This document shows positions 41,975 through 50,875 of a stretch of 64,000 nt of DNA, piece by piece. Both the position numbers and the translations under genes were made by a program. Under the pieces are notes generated by a model, which was not told the origin of the DNA, searched no databases, and worked only from the letters and a program-made list of their open reading frames with translations. The number at the start of each line of letters is the position of its first letter. Within the stretch, counting starts at the first letter, position 1. Source of the DNA: Mesorhizobium norvegicum (GTDB lineage: Bacteria > Pseudomonadota > Alphaproteobacteria > Rhizobiales > Rhizobiaceae). The stretch lies in assembly GCF_004919685.1 (NCBI RefSeq), contig NZ_SMYZ01000088.1, positions 1-64,000 on the forward strand. Reading direction: 5' to 3'.

Positions 41975-42721
41975 ATGACCAAACTTTCAGGAAAGACGGC
42001 TCTCGTCACCGGCGCCTCGCGTGGATTGGGCCGCGCCAGCGCGCTGGCCCTCGCCAGAATGGGCGCGCAGGTTCTGGTCCACTACAGCAACGGCGTGAAA
42101 GAGGCCGAAGCCGTCGTCGCCGAGATCCGCAAGGCCGGCGGACGTGCTGACACCGTTGCCGCTGATCTTTCCGCGCCGGACGGGGCACACAAGCTCGCCA
42201 AGCAGGTCCGCGCTGTGGTCGGCGACCGGCTGGACATTCTCGTCGCCAACGCCGGAACCTCGAAGTCGGCGACCATCGAGGAGACCACGGTCGAGGATTT
42301 CGACAGGCTCTTTGCAGTCAACGTCCGCGCGCCGTTCTTCCTCGTCCAGCAGTTGCTGCCGATCATGTGCAAGGACAGCAGCATAGTGCTCCTCTCGTCG
42401 CTGGGCGCCCACGCCGCCGTCGGGACGCTTTCGGCCTATGCCGCGACCAAGGGCGCGATCGACACGCTGGTGAAGCACTTCGCCGCGGCGCTCGGCGAGC
42501 GCGGAATCCGCGTCAACGCCGTGGCGCCGGGTGTTGTTGCAACCGACATGTCGGCCTTCGCCAAGACGGACGCGGGGCGGGACTACGCGCTCAGCATCCA
42601 GGCTCTGAAACGTTCCGCCGAGCCGGACGATATCGGCGGTGTCGTCGCCTTCCTCGCCTCCGACGACGCGCACTGGATCAGCGGCGACACCATCCGGGTC
42701 GACGGCGGCTCGAAGCTCTGA
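41975..42721 (+). CDS. SDR-family oxidoreductase
   Basis: A 248-aa classical SDR: TGASRGLGRASALALARMGA, NAGTS, LLSSLGAHAAVGTLSAYAAT (catalytic Ser and Tyr-x3-Lys) and ISGDTIRVDGGSKL. It is of the FabG/glucose-dehydrogenase type. The gene sits between the unknown protein and the MFS transporter in the plus-strand cluster. The N at VHYSNG after beta2 suggests NADPH use. Confidence 0.9.
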   Translation: MTKLSGKTALVTGASRGLGRASALALARMGAQVLVHYSNGVKEAEAVVAEIRKAGGRADTVAADLSAPDGAHKLAKQVRAVVGDRLDILVANAGTSKSATIEETTVEDFDRLFAVNVRAPFFLVQQLLPIMCKDSSIVLLSSLGAHAAVGTLSAYAATKGAIDTLVKHFAAALGERGIRVNAVAPGVVATDMSAFAKTDAGRDYALSIQALKRSAEPDDIGGVVAFLASDDAHWISGDTIRVDGGSKL

Positions 42722-42751
42722 AGTCTCTCCGCCAGCGCCAGGAGCGTGCCG

Positions 42752-44056
42752 ATGTCAGTCGTCCAAAGAGACAGGCCATCAAACCGTACTGTAAGGCGGT
42801 CCGGACCTTTGGCGCTTGGCCGACAGGCGAGCTTCTGGGTGTCGGCAGGCGTGGTCGTTCATACCTTCTGGAGCAGCGCCGCACCGGCCATGACCTACCA
42901 ACTCTATGCCGACGAATGGCGGCTGACCCATACAGTGACGACGGGCATATTCGCCATCTACCCCATCGTCGTCGTCGCCGTCCTCATCCTCTTCGGGGAC
43001 ATCTCCGACCATATCGGCCGCCGAACGACGATGCTGCTTGGACTTTGCGCATCGCTCATCGGCGCGTTGCTGTTCGCTGTCGCGCCTGACGTATTGTGGC
43101 TCTTCGCGGGTCGTGCCTTCATGGGCGTTGGCGTCGGCCTGACCGCCGGGCCTTCGACGGCGGCAATGGTGGAGTTCAGCGCCGAGGGCCAGGCGAAGCG
43201 AGCCGCTTCCGTCACAGCCGCCGCCCAAGCCTTTGGTTTCACCGGAGCTTTGCTCCTCGGCGGCGCGCTGACGCAATACGCGCCGTGGCCCACCCATCTC
43301 AGCTTCTGGGTCCTGTTCGCCCTGATCGGGCTGCTGTTCGCCGCCACCTGGTTCCTGCCTCGCCATGTCGGCGGCCACGCGTCCAGGCGGTGGCGTCCGA
43401 AGGTTCCTTCCTTGCCGCCCGGACTGCGGCCGGCCTTCGCGCTTGCGTCGATCGCGGTGACGACGGCCTATACGCACGGCGTGCTGATCCTGTCGCTCGG
43501 CGGGCAAGTCGCGCGTGACCTGGTCGGTTCACCCAACGCTTTCGTCAATGGTGCTGCGCTCTCACTCTTCGCGATCACGTCCGGCGTTCTCGGGATCGTC
43601 GCCCGAGACCTTCGTCCGCGGCCAGCGATGATGCTGGGGGCGATAGCCTCCGCCGTCGGCATGGGGCTGCTCGCTCTTTCCGTCGCATGGCACGGGTTGT
43701 GGATTTTCCTCGCCGCGACGGCAATGAGCGGTGTCGGCTACAGCCTGCTTTTCCTTGGCGGCCTTACGTTGATCAACGGCGCGGTCGCCACTGAGCGCCG
43801 CGGTGGTGTGCTCTCGGCCGTCTATCTGTTCGCCTATTTGTCGCTCGGCATCGTAGCGGTCGTACTCGGCGCTATCGCCACGCAACGAGGGCTTGGTCTC
43901 GCAGTCGACCTCGGAGCCGGCATTATCACCCTGCTCAGCCTCGTCACGATTGGCTTGATCGTGAGGATGAGCGCGAATGCGCCGGCTACTTCTTCAACAG
44001 TGCCGCAACCACTTTCCGCTGCATCGTCCGCGGCCGACAGTGACCTGTCAGCCTGA
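42752..44056 (+). CDS. MFS transporter of the LysR-linked cluster
   Basis: A 434-aa protein with twelve membrane helices. The loop 2-3 signature reads FGDISDHIGRRTTMLLG and RAFMGVGVGLTAGPSTAAMV follows helix 4. Likely exports or imports the compound processed by the neighbouring enzymes. AGGAG lies eight bases before the ATG at 42752; a GTG two codons upstream is less likely. C-terminal Ser/Pro-rich tail. Confidence 0.9.
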   Translation: MSVVQRDRPSNRTVRRSGPLALGRQASFWVSAGVVVHTFWSSAAPAMTYQLYADEWRLTHTVTTGIFAIYPIVVVAVLILFGDISDHIGRRTTMLLGLCASLIGALLFAVAPDVLWLFAGRAFMGVGVGLTAGPSTAAMVEFSAEGQAKRAASVTAAAQAFGFTGALLLGGALTQYAPWPTHLSFWVLFALIGLLFAATWFLPRHVGGHASRRWRPKVPSLPPGLRPAFALASIAVTTAYTHGVLILSLGGQVARDLVGSPNAFVNGAALSLFAITSGVLGIVARDLRPRPAMMLGAIASAVGMGLLALSVAWHGLWIFLAATAMSGVGYSLLFLGGLTLINGAVATERRGGVLSAVYLFAYLSLGIVAVVLGAIATQRGLGLAVDLGAGIITLLSLVTIGLIVRMSANAPATSSTVPQPLSAASSAADSDLSA

Positions 44057-44084
44057 TCATCAATCGAACCCATAGGAGTCGATC

Positions 44085-44204
44085 ATGAAGCTTTACCATT
44101 CAACGTCGTCTCCAAATTCTCGCCGGGTCCGGATATTCGTGGCAGAGAAAGGGATATCAATCGCGCTCCAGCCAGTGAACCTCGGTGAGAAGGAACAGTT
44201 CTCG
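44085..44204 (+). pseudogene. Truncated glutathione S-transferase N-terminus
   Basis: Forty residues of a GST start, MKLYHSTSSPNSRRVRIFVA through VNLGEKEQFS, similar to the intact GST at 40459, and then the frame runs into unrelated sequence. The breakpoint falls in GAAGGAACAGTTCTCG, a 16-base string also present in the intact gene, which suggests a recombination or deletion event. The two copies are old paralogs, not a recent duplication. Confidence 0.75.
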
Positions 44205-44329
44205 AGATGGTGGCGGCACGTTCGAGCGCCAGCGCGTAGACGTCGGTCTCCCGATCTCGGGGCTGCCAGCTGTCAGCTACGGCATCGCCAGCGTAGCACG
44301 GCGTCCAACTCATCGACATGGAGGATGAT

Positions 44330-44731
44330 ATGACCAAGACCACCCCGGAACAGAACAAGGCACTCGTGCTTGAGGCGTTCGATACGCTGTTCAATAAGCG
44401 TGACTACGAAGCCGCTGCCCACTTCTGGTCAGAGAGCTACATCCAGCACAGCGCCCATATCGAGCCGGGCCGCGACGGGTTATTCAACCTCATCCGCAGC
44501 GCGCCAGATACTCTCCGCTACGAACACCAGCTCATCCTGGCGGAAGGCCACTACATCATTGTTTATGGCCGCTTCACAGGCGACGGTCGTCCAACTGCAT
44601 CGATAGCGGCAGACGTGGTCAGGATGGAGGATGGCCGCCTGGCCGAGCACTGGGACGTGCTGCAGGACGAGGCGACCGAGGCCGAATCGAAAAGCGGGAA
44701 GCCAATGTTCGGCGACCAGTTCCCTGGTTGA
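44330..44731 (+). CDS. NTF2/SnoaL-like protein
   Basis: A 133-aa cone-fold protein: ALVLEAFDTLFNKRDYEAAA, FWSESYIQHSAHIEPGRDGL, VYGRFTGDG and VVRMEDGRLAEHWDVLQDEA. Similar domains act as polyketide cyclases, ester cyclases or isomerases. GGAGG precedes the ATG at 44330. It is the last intact gene of the plus-strand cluster before IS remnants. Confidence 0.87.
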   Translation: MTKTTPEQNKALVLEAFDTLFNKRDYEAAAHFWSESYIQHSAHIEPGRDGLFNLIRSAPDTLRYEHQLILAEGHYIIVYGRFTGDGRPTASIAADVVRMEDGRLAEHWDVLQDEATEAESKSGKPMFGDQFPG

Positions 44732-45069
44732 ATGTCGATCGACGGAGGTTCGGACAAAATCGCATCGCGAATGTCTGCTTTCCGCAGCGGAGCCTATGTC
44801 CGGTTCTGGCGCTACCACGATCTCCAGCAGGTCATCTGCAATGTCTGCTTCCGGACGGAGGCAAAGATCGCCTCTATGGCCGACATGAGGCGCATTGCTG
44901 CCCGGCAGCATTTGGGGCCGGAAGCGGACTGGCAGCTTCAAAATGCGGACCGTCAAAACCGGACATTGAGGTGGATGTGGGCATCGTCGTTATCTGACGC
45001 CGATGAGGACATACGTCTTGGCCGTATCAGGGGCACTCTCGCGGACAGCTGCCGCTCGTCACCGATCAA

Positions 45070-45242
45070 CACTGACAATGGCCCAAGTCTCAAGCATTCC
45101 TGCTCAGCCTACAATTTCGTCGCAGGCTGGAGACCCTCAAGAGCCTCACACCCTTTGAATACATTTTGCAAAATTTAGACAAACGAGCCTCGAACGATTC
45201 AGGCTCGACCCACCCCATAAAACCAAGGGACTCAACATCTAG
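45070..45242 (+). mobile_element. IS481-like transposase C-terminal remnant, frameshifted
   Basis: The last part of a DDE transposase is spread over three frames: HSCSAYNF, then RRRLETLKSLTPFEYILQNL, then ERFRLDPPHKTKGLN with stop TAG at 45240-45242. The motif (AYNF..RLKTLKSLTPFEYI...ERF.L.P....GLN) is typical of the C-terminus of IS481-type (rve) transposases. Two frameshifts show it is dead. Confidence 0.7.
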
Positions 45243-45317
45243 CGATCACGCTTGCCGTAATCCGGGCTTCGTATGGAAAGCGGCCGAGGGCGACCCCGTG
45301 CTGGCACTCGGCCTGCC

Positions 45318-45720
45318 CCATGCGTTTCGTGCGCGATGGAAGCTGGCTGATCGTCGCCACCGACCACGCTCCGCGCAAGGCGCTCAATGCCTACTAGGAG
45401 CGCTAGCAAATCGAGTGCCTCTTCGGCGACACCAAGACGCGGGACTTCAACATGGAGGACACCCGCCTCACCCAGCCCGCCAAGCTTGCCGTGCTTCTCG
45501 CAATCGTCGCACTGGCCATCGCTTGGACCCATGCCTGCGCCACCGCCGTCAGGCCACAGGGCGAGATCGCTCGCGCCAACCACGGATACCGGAGCAACTC
45601 CTGGTTCCGAACCGGCTTAGACACCCTCCGGCACTGGATCTTTACCAACCCCGACGCCGCTCTCGCCAGATGGAACACGATCTGGGAAAGCATCCCACAC
45701 GCTTCAACAAACCAGAGTCG
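45318..45720 (+). mobile_element. IS4-family transposase C-terminal remnant
   Basis: The frame reads RDGSWLIVATDHAPRKALNA, then has two stop codons near 45395-45408, then IECLFGDTKTRDFNMEDTRL (the YREK-like E region of IS4 transposases) and HGYRSNSWFRTGLDTLRHWI. The N-terminal two thirds are missing. Together with the neighbouring IS481-like piece it marks a recombination boundary between the two catabolic clusters. Confidence 0.75.
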
Positions 45721-45835
45721 TGTAGTGTGGTCGCAACCAGTTAATTGCAAAAAAGCTAGATTTCAGCTATCGCGCGCCGGACAGGATGAAACTGGGCACT
45801 CCTATCTTACTGTTATCCCAATATGATTTTTCAGA

Positions 45836-46627
45836 TTAGGCAATGGTCGTGATAAGTCCGCCCTCCACGCGCAAAGCGGCGCCATTCGTTGCTGAAGCAA
45901 GAGGGCTGGCGAGGTAGGCGACAAGACTCGCTATTTCCCCAGGCTCGATCATGCGCTGCAGAAGCGACGATGCCCGCGCCTTTGCGAAGAATTCAGCCTC
46001 AATAGACTCGATCGCAGCGTACGGGTCGCTTGCCTGACTGCGCAGAAAGCTCTCGATGCCTTCGGCGCGGGTTGGCCCCGGCATGACCGAGTTGACGGTG
46101 ACCTTGGTTCCCTTGGTCAGTTCCGCAAGGCCGCGCGAAATCGTTAGTTGCGCGGTCTTGGTGACGGCGTAGTGAATCATGTCCTGGGGCACGGAAAGCG
46201 CCGACTCGCTCGATACGAAAATGTTGCGCCCCTGATTACGCTGAAGCATCCCCGGAAAAACCGCACGCGCAAGACGCGCACCGCTCACGACATTAACCTC
46301 AAAGAAGCGCATCCAATCGTCGTCGGTGATCTCGCTGAACGCCTTGCTTTCATATATGCCAAGATTATTGACGAGGATGTCAACCCGCCTGGCAGCGTCC
46401 AGCAGAGCGGCCGCGCCATCTGCAGTTGTCACGTCGGCGACGACGCCGCGAACTGAGCTGCCGTCCGAATCCTTGATCCTGGCAACTGCGGCATCGACTT
46501 TTTCCTTGCCACGCCCCGATACGATCACATCGGCGCCTTCGGCGGCAAGCCTGCGCGCAATCTCAAAGCCGATCCCGCCGGTCGAACCGGTCACAAGGGC
46601 TGTCTGGTTAATCAGGTTCAGGTCCAC
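45836..46627 (-). CDS. SDR-family oxidoreductase
   Basis: A 263-aa classical SDR: TGSTGGIGFEIARRLAAEGA, SGRGKEK (NADP type), NNLGIYESK, SSESALSVPQDMIHYAVTKT (Ser, Tyr, Lys) and a C-terminal NGAALRVEGGLITTIA. The insertion around ESFLRSQASDPYAAIESIEA is typical of the group often annotated as 3-oxoacyl reductase-like. First gene of the right-hand catabolic cluster, next to IS remnants. Confidence 0.9.
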   Translation of the reverse strand: MDLNLINQTALVTGSTGGIGFEIARRLAAEGADVIVSGRGKEKVDAAVARIKDSDGSSVRGVVADVTTADGAAALLDAARRVDILVNNLGIYESKAFSEITDDDWMRFFEVNVVSGARLARAVFPGMLQRNQGRNIFVSSESALSVPQDMIHYAVTKTAQLTISRGLAELTKGTKVTVNSVMPGPTRAEGIESFLRSQASDPYAAIESIEAEFFAKARASSLLQRMIEPGEIASLVAYLASPLASATNGAALRVEGGLITTIA

Positions 46628-46669
46628 GGCGTTCGTCTCCTATGAAGTCGGTCTGAAGTCAGCGCGGTT

Positions 46670-46990
46670 TCAGGCTGCCTGTTCGGCTCGCCCGTCTGTA
46701 ACAGGCGCAAGCCTGTGGAGCTGGAAATCCGCGATCAGGTTGGGCGCTCCGCTCATCTGGAAACGCCTGATCGCCGCACCCTGCATATGGGCGCGCCACG
46801 CGTCCTCGCTGGCCCAGCTTTCCACGAAGACAAGGATACGCCCGTCGTCGAGCGACCGGTTCAGCTCGTAGCGCAGGCAACCGGGCTCAGTGACAGTTTC
46901 GGCAACAAGAATTTCCTGCGCGGCACGCAGGCGCTCCTCCGCGCCTTTGACGGCGGTCGTGATAGCAAGGATGTTCAGCGGCTTGGTCAT
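46670..46990 (-). CDS. Antibiotic-biosynthesis-monooxygenase (ABM) family protein
   Basis: A 106-aa dimeric ferredoxin-like alpha/beta barrel: LNILAITTAVKGAEERLRAA, VTEPGCLRYELNRSLDD, RILVFVESWASEDAWRAHMQ. ABM/YgiN-type proteins oxidise quinones or act as small-molecule monooxygenases. ATG at 46990 with GGTGGAG ahead; a longer frame upstream is not coding. It lies 42 bases upstream of the SDR at 45836-46627, hence an operon. Confidence 0.88.
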   Translation of the reverse strand: MTKPLNILAITTAVKGAEERLRAAQEILVAETVTEPGCLRYELNRSLDDGRILVFVESWASEDAWRAHMQGAAIRRFQMSGAPNLIADFQLHRLAPVTDGRAEQAA

Positions 46991-47212
46991 GTCATGCTCC
47001 ACCTTTCTGCGCGCTTGAAGTACGGCTTTGGCGATATCCTTGATGTTGGTTCTCTTGCGCACGCTTGGCTCCGGTCGAGATCACACTGCATCACGTTCCA
47101 CACAAACAATTACGATTGTCCAGCGTGGTGTTTCATGACCGCAACGCCCGGTCTCCGCAGATCGACGCCAATTCTGGCAGTTCCGTTTTCGCCCGACTTG
47201 TACGGTTGGAAA

Positions 47213-47950
47213 TCAGGCAATGAGATAACCGCCGTCAACAGGCAAAATCGCCCCGGTGACGAAGCCAGCGAGCGGCGAACATAGGAAGAGCGCGGGGCCT
47301 GTCAGGTCGCCTGGCGTCCCCCACCGACCCATCGGGGTGCGTTTCATCAGTTCGGCGTTGCGAGTGGGATCAGCCCGGGGCACCGCGGTCATGGCGGTCT
47401 CGATCCAGCCAGGCGCCAACGCATTCACGCGGATGCCCGCCTCGGCGTAGGCGATGGCGAGCGATTTGGTGAGTTGCACGATCGCACCCTTGGATGCGGC
47501 GTAGGCCGGCGCGTGCGGCGCCCCGAAAAACGCGAACATCGAGGCGATGTTGAGGATGGCACCACCGTTGGAGAGGGCCGATCGGAATGCGCTAGCGCTG
47601 CGCATGGACCCTATCAGATTGATGTCGATAACCGTTTCGAAGCCTTGGGCAGTGAACTCGGCGGCGCGTAGGTTAACCCCGGCGCAATTCACGAGAGCTG
47701 CAACGGATGTGAACCGAGCAGCATAGTCATTGACCGCCGCCGTGTCCCGCACGTCGAGGACGGAGTATGCGATGGCGGACCCGTATCCGCGAGCGGTCTC
47801 CACCTCGGCAGCCGTAGCACCCGTCGCATGGACAGTTGCCCCAGCCTCGGCAAACGCCGAAGCAATACCATTTCCGATTCCCGTGGTGCCGCCGGTTATG
47901 ACGACATTCTTGCCCGCGAAAAAGCGCGTGGACCATGTGGACTCAGTCAC
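47213..47950 (-). CDS. SDR-family oxidoreductase
   Basis: A 245-aa SDR: TGGTTGIGNGIASAFAEAGA, NCAGVN, NIASMFAFFGAPHAPAYAAS (Ser and Tyr-x3-Lys) and FVTGAILPVDGGYLIA. The unusual feature is a short second motif (ATGATAAEVETARG), as in sugar- or polyol-type SDRs. It probably reduces or oxidises an intermediate of the right-hand pathway. It ends 222 bases before the ABM gene start. Confidence 0.9.
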   Translation of the reverse strand: MTESTWSTRFFAGKNVVITGGTTGIGNGIASAFAEAGATVHATGATAAEVETARGYGSAIAYSVLDVRDTAAVNDYAARFTSVAALVNCAGVNLRAAEFTAQGFETVIDINLIGSMRSASAFRSALSNGGAILNIASMFAFFGAPHAPAYAASKGAIVQLTKSLAIAYAEAGIRVNALAPGWIETAMTAVPRADPTRNAELMKRTPMGRWGTPGDLTGPALFLCSPLAGFVTGAILPVDGGYLIA

Positions 47951-48026
47951 TTAATACTCTCCTCGGGCTCTCCTCTCGATGGCTCAGCGCGAGCGCACCG
48001 CAGCAGAAGAGGAATTGGGCCGGAAT

Positions 48027-48524
48027 CTATCGCACGAATTGATCGACGAAATCCTCACCTAGACCCACGTTTGCATAGTGCTTTCTGCACATGTCGATCT
48101 TTGTAAAAACGTCTTCGAATCCAACCTGCTTGTTGTCCTTGTCCAGGTAAACCATGCAGCCGGAGATGTTGATGAAGGTGATCATCTCGGGCACGTCGTC
48201 GGGGACTGTGAGGGTGTGTATTTCACCGGGCGGCTCGAACACGTAGGATCCCGTCTCTGCCACCCAGTCGTGCTCGAGATAGTGCCAGCGGCCCTTGATC
48301 ACATAGCCGTGCACGGGTGCCGGATGCAGGTGGCGGCTCAGGATCCCGGCGCGACGCACGCGAAGCAGATTGCACCACTGCCCCTGCAATGTGTTGAGCA
48401 TAAGCGGCCGGAACCACACGCCCTCTGCCTGGGGCACCCAGACACGCTCGTCGTCGGGGACGGCAGCGATAGCGATTTCTTTGGGTGCCAGCGGGTGAGC
48501 CGAGCCGTTGAAGGATTGATACAT
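48027..48524 (-). CDS. Cupin, 2,4'-dihydroxyacetophenone-dioxygenase-like
   Basis: A 165-aa single-cupin protein. The metal ligands are visible in RHLHPAPVHGYVIKGRWHYL (two His and a following acidic residue) and PPGEIHTLTV (third His). The length and order match the 2,4'-dihydroxyacetophenone dioxygenase family, which cleaves a C-C bond next to a hydroxyketone with iron. The real substrate here is unknown. ATG at 48524 with AGAGG ahead. Confidence 0.82.
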   Translation of the reverse strand: MYQSFNGSAHPLAPKEIAIAAVPDDERVWVPQAEGVWFRPLMLNTLQGQWCNLLRVRRAGILSRHLHPAPVHGYVIKGRWHYLEHDWVAETGSYVFEPPGEIHTLTVPDDVPEMITFINISGCMVYLDKDNKQVGFEDVFTKIDMCRKHYANVGLGEDFVDQFVR

Positions 48525-48847
48525 AAAAACCTCTGTCGCTAGTTCATCGGAACCGTGCGCCGTCAGCATGGTCCTGACAAGCGAGTCAAGAACAGGTCAT
48601 CTTCGGCCAGCCATTCCGAATTAAGAACCAAAGAGGCCTCAAACACCATCGCTCTGGTCACGCCTCGGACTTTCACCCAAAATGTGAGCTGGGGAGGTGT
48701 TTGGCGACTCTTCTCTGGTGACGTCTGGCGGCACACCGATCGCTGCATCGCGGACCTGGTGCTGTGTGTCAGATTCGACGCCATCGCTATTCAGCTCGCC
48801 CCTCTTACGATCGGGCTCTTTTTCAAGGCCGACGCATTTTCGATTGC
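48525..48847. other. Intergenic gap in catabolic cluster
   Basis: About 320 bases between the cupin and TIM-barrel genes, both on the minus strand. No gene or clear terminator; a promoter for the cupin gene is expected here. No copy of the TAAC[CT]A operator was found. Confidence 0.4.
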
Positions 48848-49708
48848 TCAACAAACTGCCTTGAACCGTTCGACGCAGATGTCCAAAACATCGTTGGGAT
48901 CTCGCTTCCACCAATTATTCACGGAGAAAATTTCCACCTCGCAAGGACCGGTGTAGCCGGCTTCCTCGACAGCCCGACGCAAAGCCTTCAGGTCTGCCAC
49001 ACCATCGCCCATCATGCCGCGATCCAGAAGCACGTCGCGCGTGTCGGCGAGCCAGTCGCAAAGGTGATATCCGGCGATCCGGACCGCGCCGGCGCGCTTG
49101 AGCTCCACGCCAAGCGAGAGATCCCACCAGACATGATAGACATCGACAGCGATGGCGATCGCCGAATGGCCGATCGTTTCACAGAGATGGACCGCGTCAC
49201 GCACGGTGACCAGGCAGGAGCGGTTTCCGCCATAGACGGGGTTCAGCGGCTCGAGAGCCAGCGTCACATTCGATTGCGCGGCGTAAGGCGCGACTTCCGC
49301 AATGATTTCCGCAACCCGCTTCAGGCTCTCCGCCATACTGTGCGTGCCTGCGACAACGCCGCCCACGCAAATCGTGAGACTGGCTGCTTTCAGGCCGGCC
49401 GCCATGTCAATCGACGAGTGGAAATCATCGAGAACTGCTTGCCGGGTCGGTGGCGCGAGCGGACCAACCAGAAATGGTGAGCGGCACAGACCACTGACGG
49501 AGAGCCCGGCGGCTCTCGTGCGCTCCCCGATCTCGACCGCTCTCCCCCCGATCTCGCGGCGCCAAAAGGTGATAGCTCCAAAGCCGCGTTCCGCACAGGC
49601 ATCGATTACCCGTTCCGGAGACCAGCCCGCTCCTTGACTTTCGACGTTATGGCCGAGTGTCGCGGTATTCAGGGCAAGGGCCGAGTGATCCTTTGCGAAA
49701 TCACGCAT
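48848..49708 (-). CDS. TIM-barrel sugar isomerase/epimerase-like protein
   Basis: A 286-aa xylose-isomerase-like TIM barrel: ALNTATLGHNVESQGAGWSP, ITFWRREIGG, VTLALEPLNPVYGGNRSCLV (metal Glu), IAVDVYHVWWDLSLG (metal Asp/His) and CEVEIFSVNNWWKRDPN (last Glu). Such enzymes isomerise or epimerise ketoses or dehydrate inositol-like compounds. It is the last gene of the acyl-CoA dehydrogenase operon, 11 bases after DUF993. Confidence 0.88.
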   Translation of the reverse strand: MRDFAKDHSALALNTATLGHNVESQGAGWSPERVIDACAERGFGAITFWRREIGGRAVEIGERTRAAGLSVSGLCRSPFLVGPLAPPTRQAVLDDFHSSIDMAAGLKAASLTICVGGVVAGTHSMAESLKRVAEIIAEVAPYAAQSNVTLALEPLNPVYGGNRSCLVTVRDAVHLCETIGHSAIAIAVDVYHVWWDLSLGVELKRAGAVRIAGYHLCDWLADTRDVLLDRGMMGDGVADLKALRRAVEEAGYTGPCEVEIFSVNNWWKRDPNDVLDICVERFKAVC

Positions 49709-49719
49709 GTCGTGCCCCC

Positions 49720-50868
49720 TCAGACGCCATACACCGCAAGCAGTTTGCGCATACGCGCTACCGCCAGATCAGGATTGCGCAAGAGGCCATTTGCGTCGGC
49801 GAGCTTGAAAATATCGACGAAATAGGGAAGTGGCCGCATCGCCTGCGCACCATTCAGCATTACGAAATGGTCCTGGAAACCGTTCAACCAGGCCAAGAAT
49901 ACCACACCCGTCTTGTAGAAGCGGGTCGGAGCGCGGAAGATCAGACGGGCGAGCGGAACTGTTGGATCGAGGGTCCGTCGGAAGGCGGCTACGTCGCCGG
50001 CCCCAAGCCTCGATATGGCGTAAGCGGCGGCGGGCGCCAACGGATCGAATATGCCGAGCAGTGCATGGGAGTGGCCGCTATCGTCACCTTCAATGAGTTC
50101 GGGATAATTGAAGTCGTCGCCCGTATACATTTTGACGCCGGCCGGCAGCCGCCGCCGCATCGCGATCTCCTTGTCCTTGTCGAGCAGCGAGATCTTGATA
50201 CCGTCGACTTTGTCCCGGTTTTCGCCGATTACGGCAAGGCAGGTCTCCAGTGCGTCGTCGAATTTGTCCGCGCCCCAATAGCCGGCAAGCGCGGGATCAA
50301 ACATGTCGCCCAACCAATGTAGGATGACCTTGCCCTCGCACTGCGCCAGCACATCGCGATAAACCGCTTCATAATCTGTCGGCCTTGCTGCGACCTTCGC
50401 AAGCGCCCGGCTCGCCATCAGAATAATCCGGCCGCCGATCGTCTGGATCGCCTCGACCTGCTCGAAGTAGGCACGACGAACATCTTCAAGCGAACGCGCT
50501 CCGTCGGCTTCGAGATGGTCGGTTCCTGCACCGTTAAATACAAGCGCATCGGGAAGTTCGGACTTTGTCCGGCGTATCAATTCGAGTGCGACTGGCCAGT
50601 CGAGGCCCATGCCGCGTTGCGCAGTATCCATGGCTTCCGCAATCCCAAGGCCGAGACTTGCGAGATGACGGCGGAAGGCCATGGTGGCCTCCCAGTCAAC
50701 AACCGCCGGACCGGAGGGATCCTGGTCCGTGAAACAATTGGCCACAACGTGCGCAGCTGAAAGCACCACGCGACAAGAATCCTTGCCAAGCGGCGTTGCT
50801 TCAATGGGTCTTCCAATCAGTGAGTACTGGGCAAGGACGCCTCGATCGTCGGGAAGCTGGATATTCAT
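49720..50868 (-). CDS. DUF993 dihydrodipicolinate-synthase-like lyase
   Basis: A 382-aa protein of the DUF993 family, with a DHDPS-like TIM barrel. GKVILHWLGDMFDPALAGYW, DKVDGIKISLLDKDKEIAMR (a Lys placed like the Schiff-base Lys of DHDPS) and YTGDDFNYPELIEGD (active-site loop) are visible. A retro-aldol or dehydratase role on a keto acid is inferred. ATG at 50868 lies 7 bases after the SDR stop. It belongs to the ACAD-SDR-DUF993-TIM operon. Confidence 0.85.
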   Translation of the reverse strand: MNIQLPDDRGVLAQYSLIGRPIEATPLGKDSCRVVLSAAHVVANCFTDQDPSGPAVVDWEATMAFRRHLASLGLGIAEAMDTAQRGMGLDWPVALELIRRTKSELPDALVFNGAGTDHLEADGARSLEDVRRAYFEQVEAIQTIGGRIILMASRALAKVAARPTDYEAVYRDVLAQCEGKVILHWLGDMFDPALAGYWGADKFDDALETCLAVIGENRDKVDGIKISLLDKDKEIAMRRRLPAGVKMYTGDDFNYPELIEGDDSGHSHALLGIFDPLAPAAAYAISRLGAGDVAAFRRTLDPTVPLARLIFRAPTRFYKTGVVFLAWLNGFQDHFVMLNGAQAMRPLPYFVDIFKLADANGLLRNPDLAVARMRKLLAVYGV

Positions 50869-50875
50869 TTTGACC

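Noticed and set aside
44732..45178. 148-codon plus-strand frame after the NTF2-like gene
   Set aside because: Its last third is one frame of the decayed IS481-like remnant and the first part has no recognised domain or ribosome site, so a real gene is not supported.
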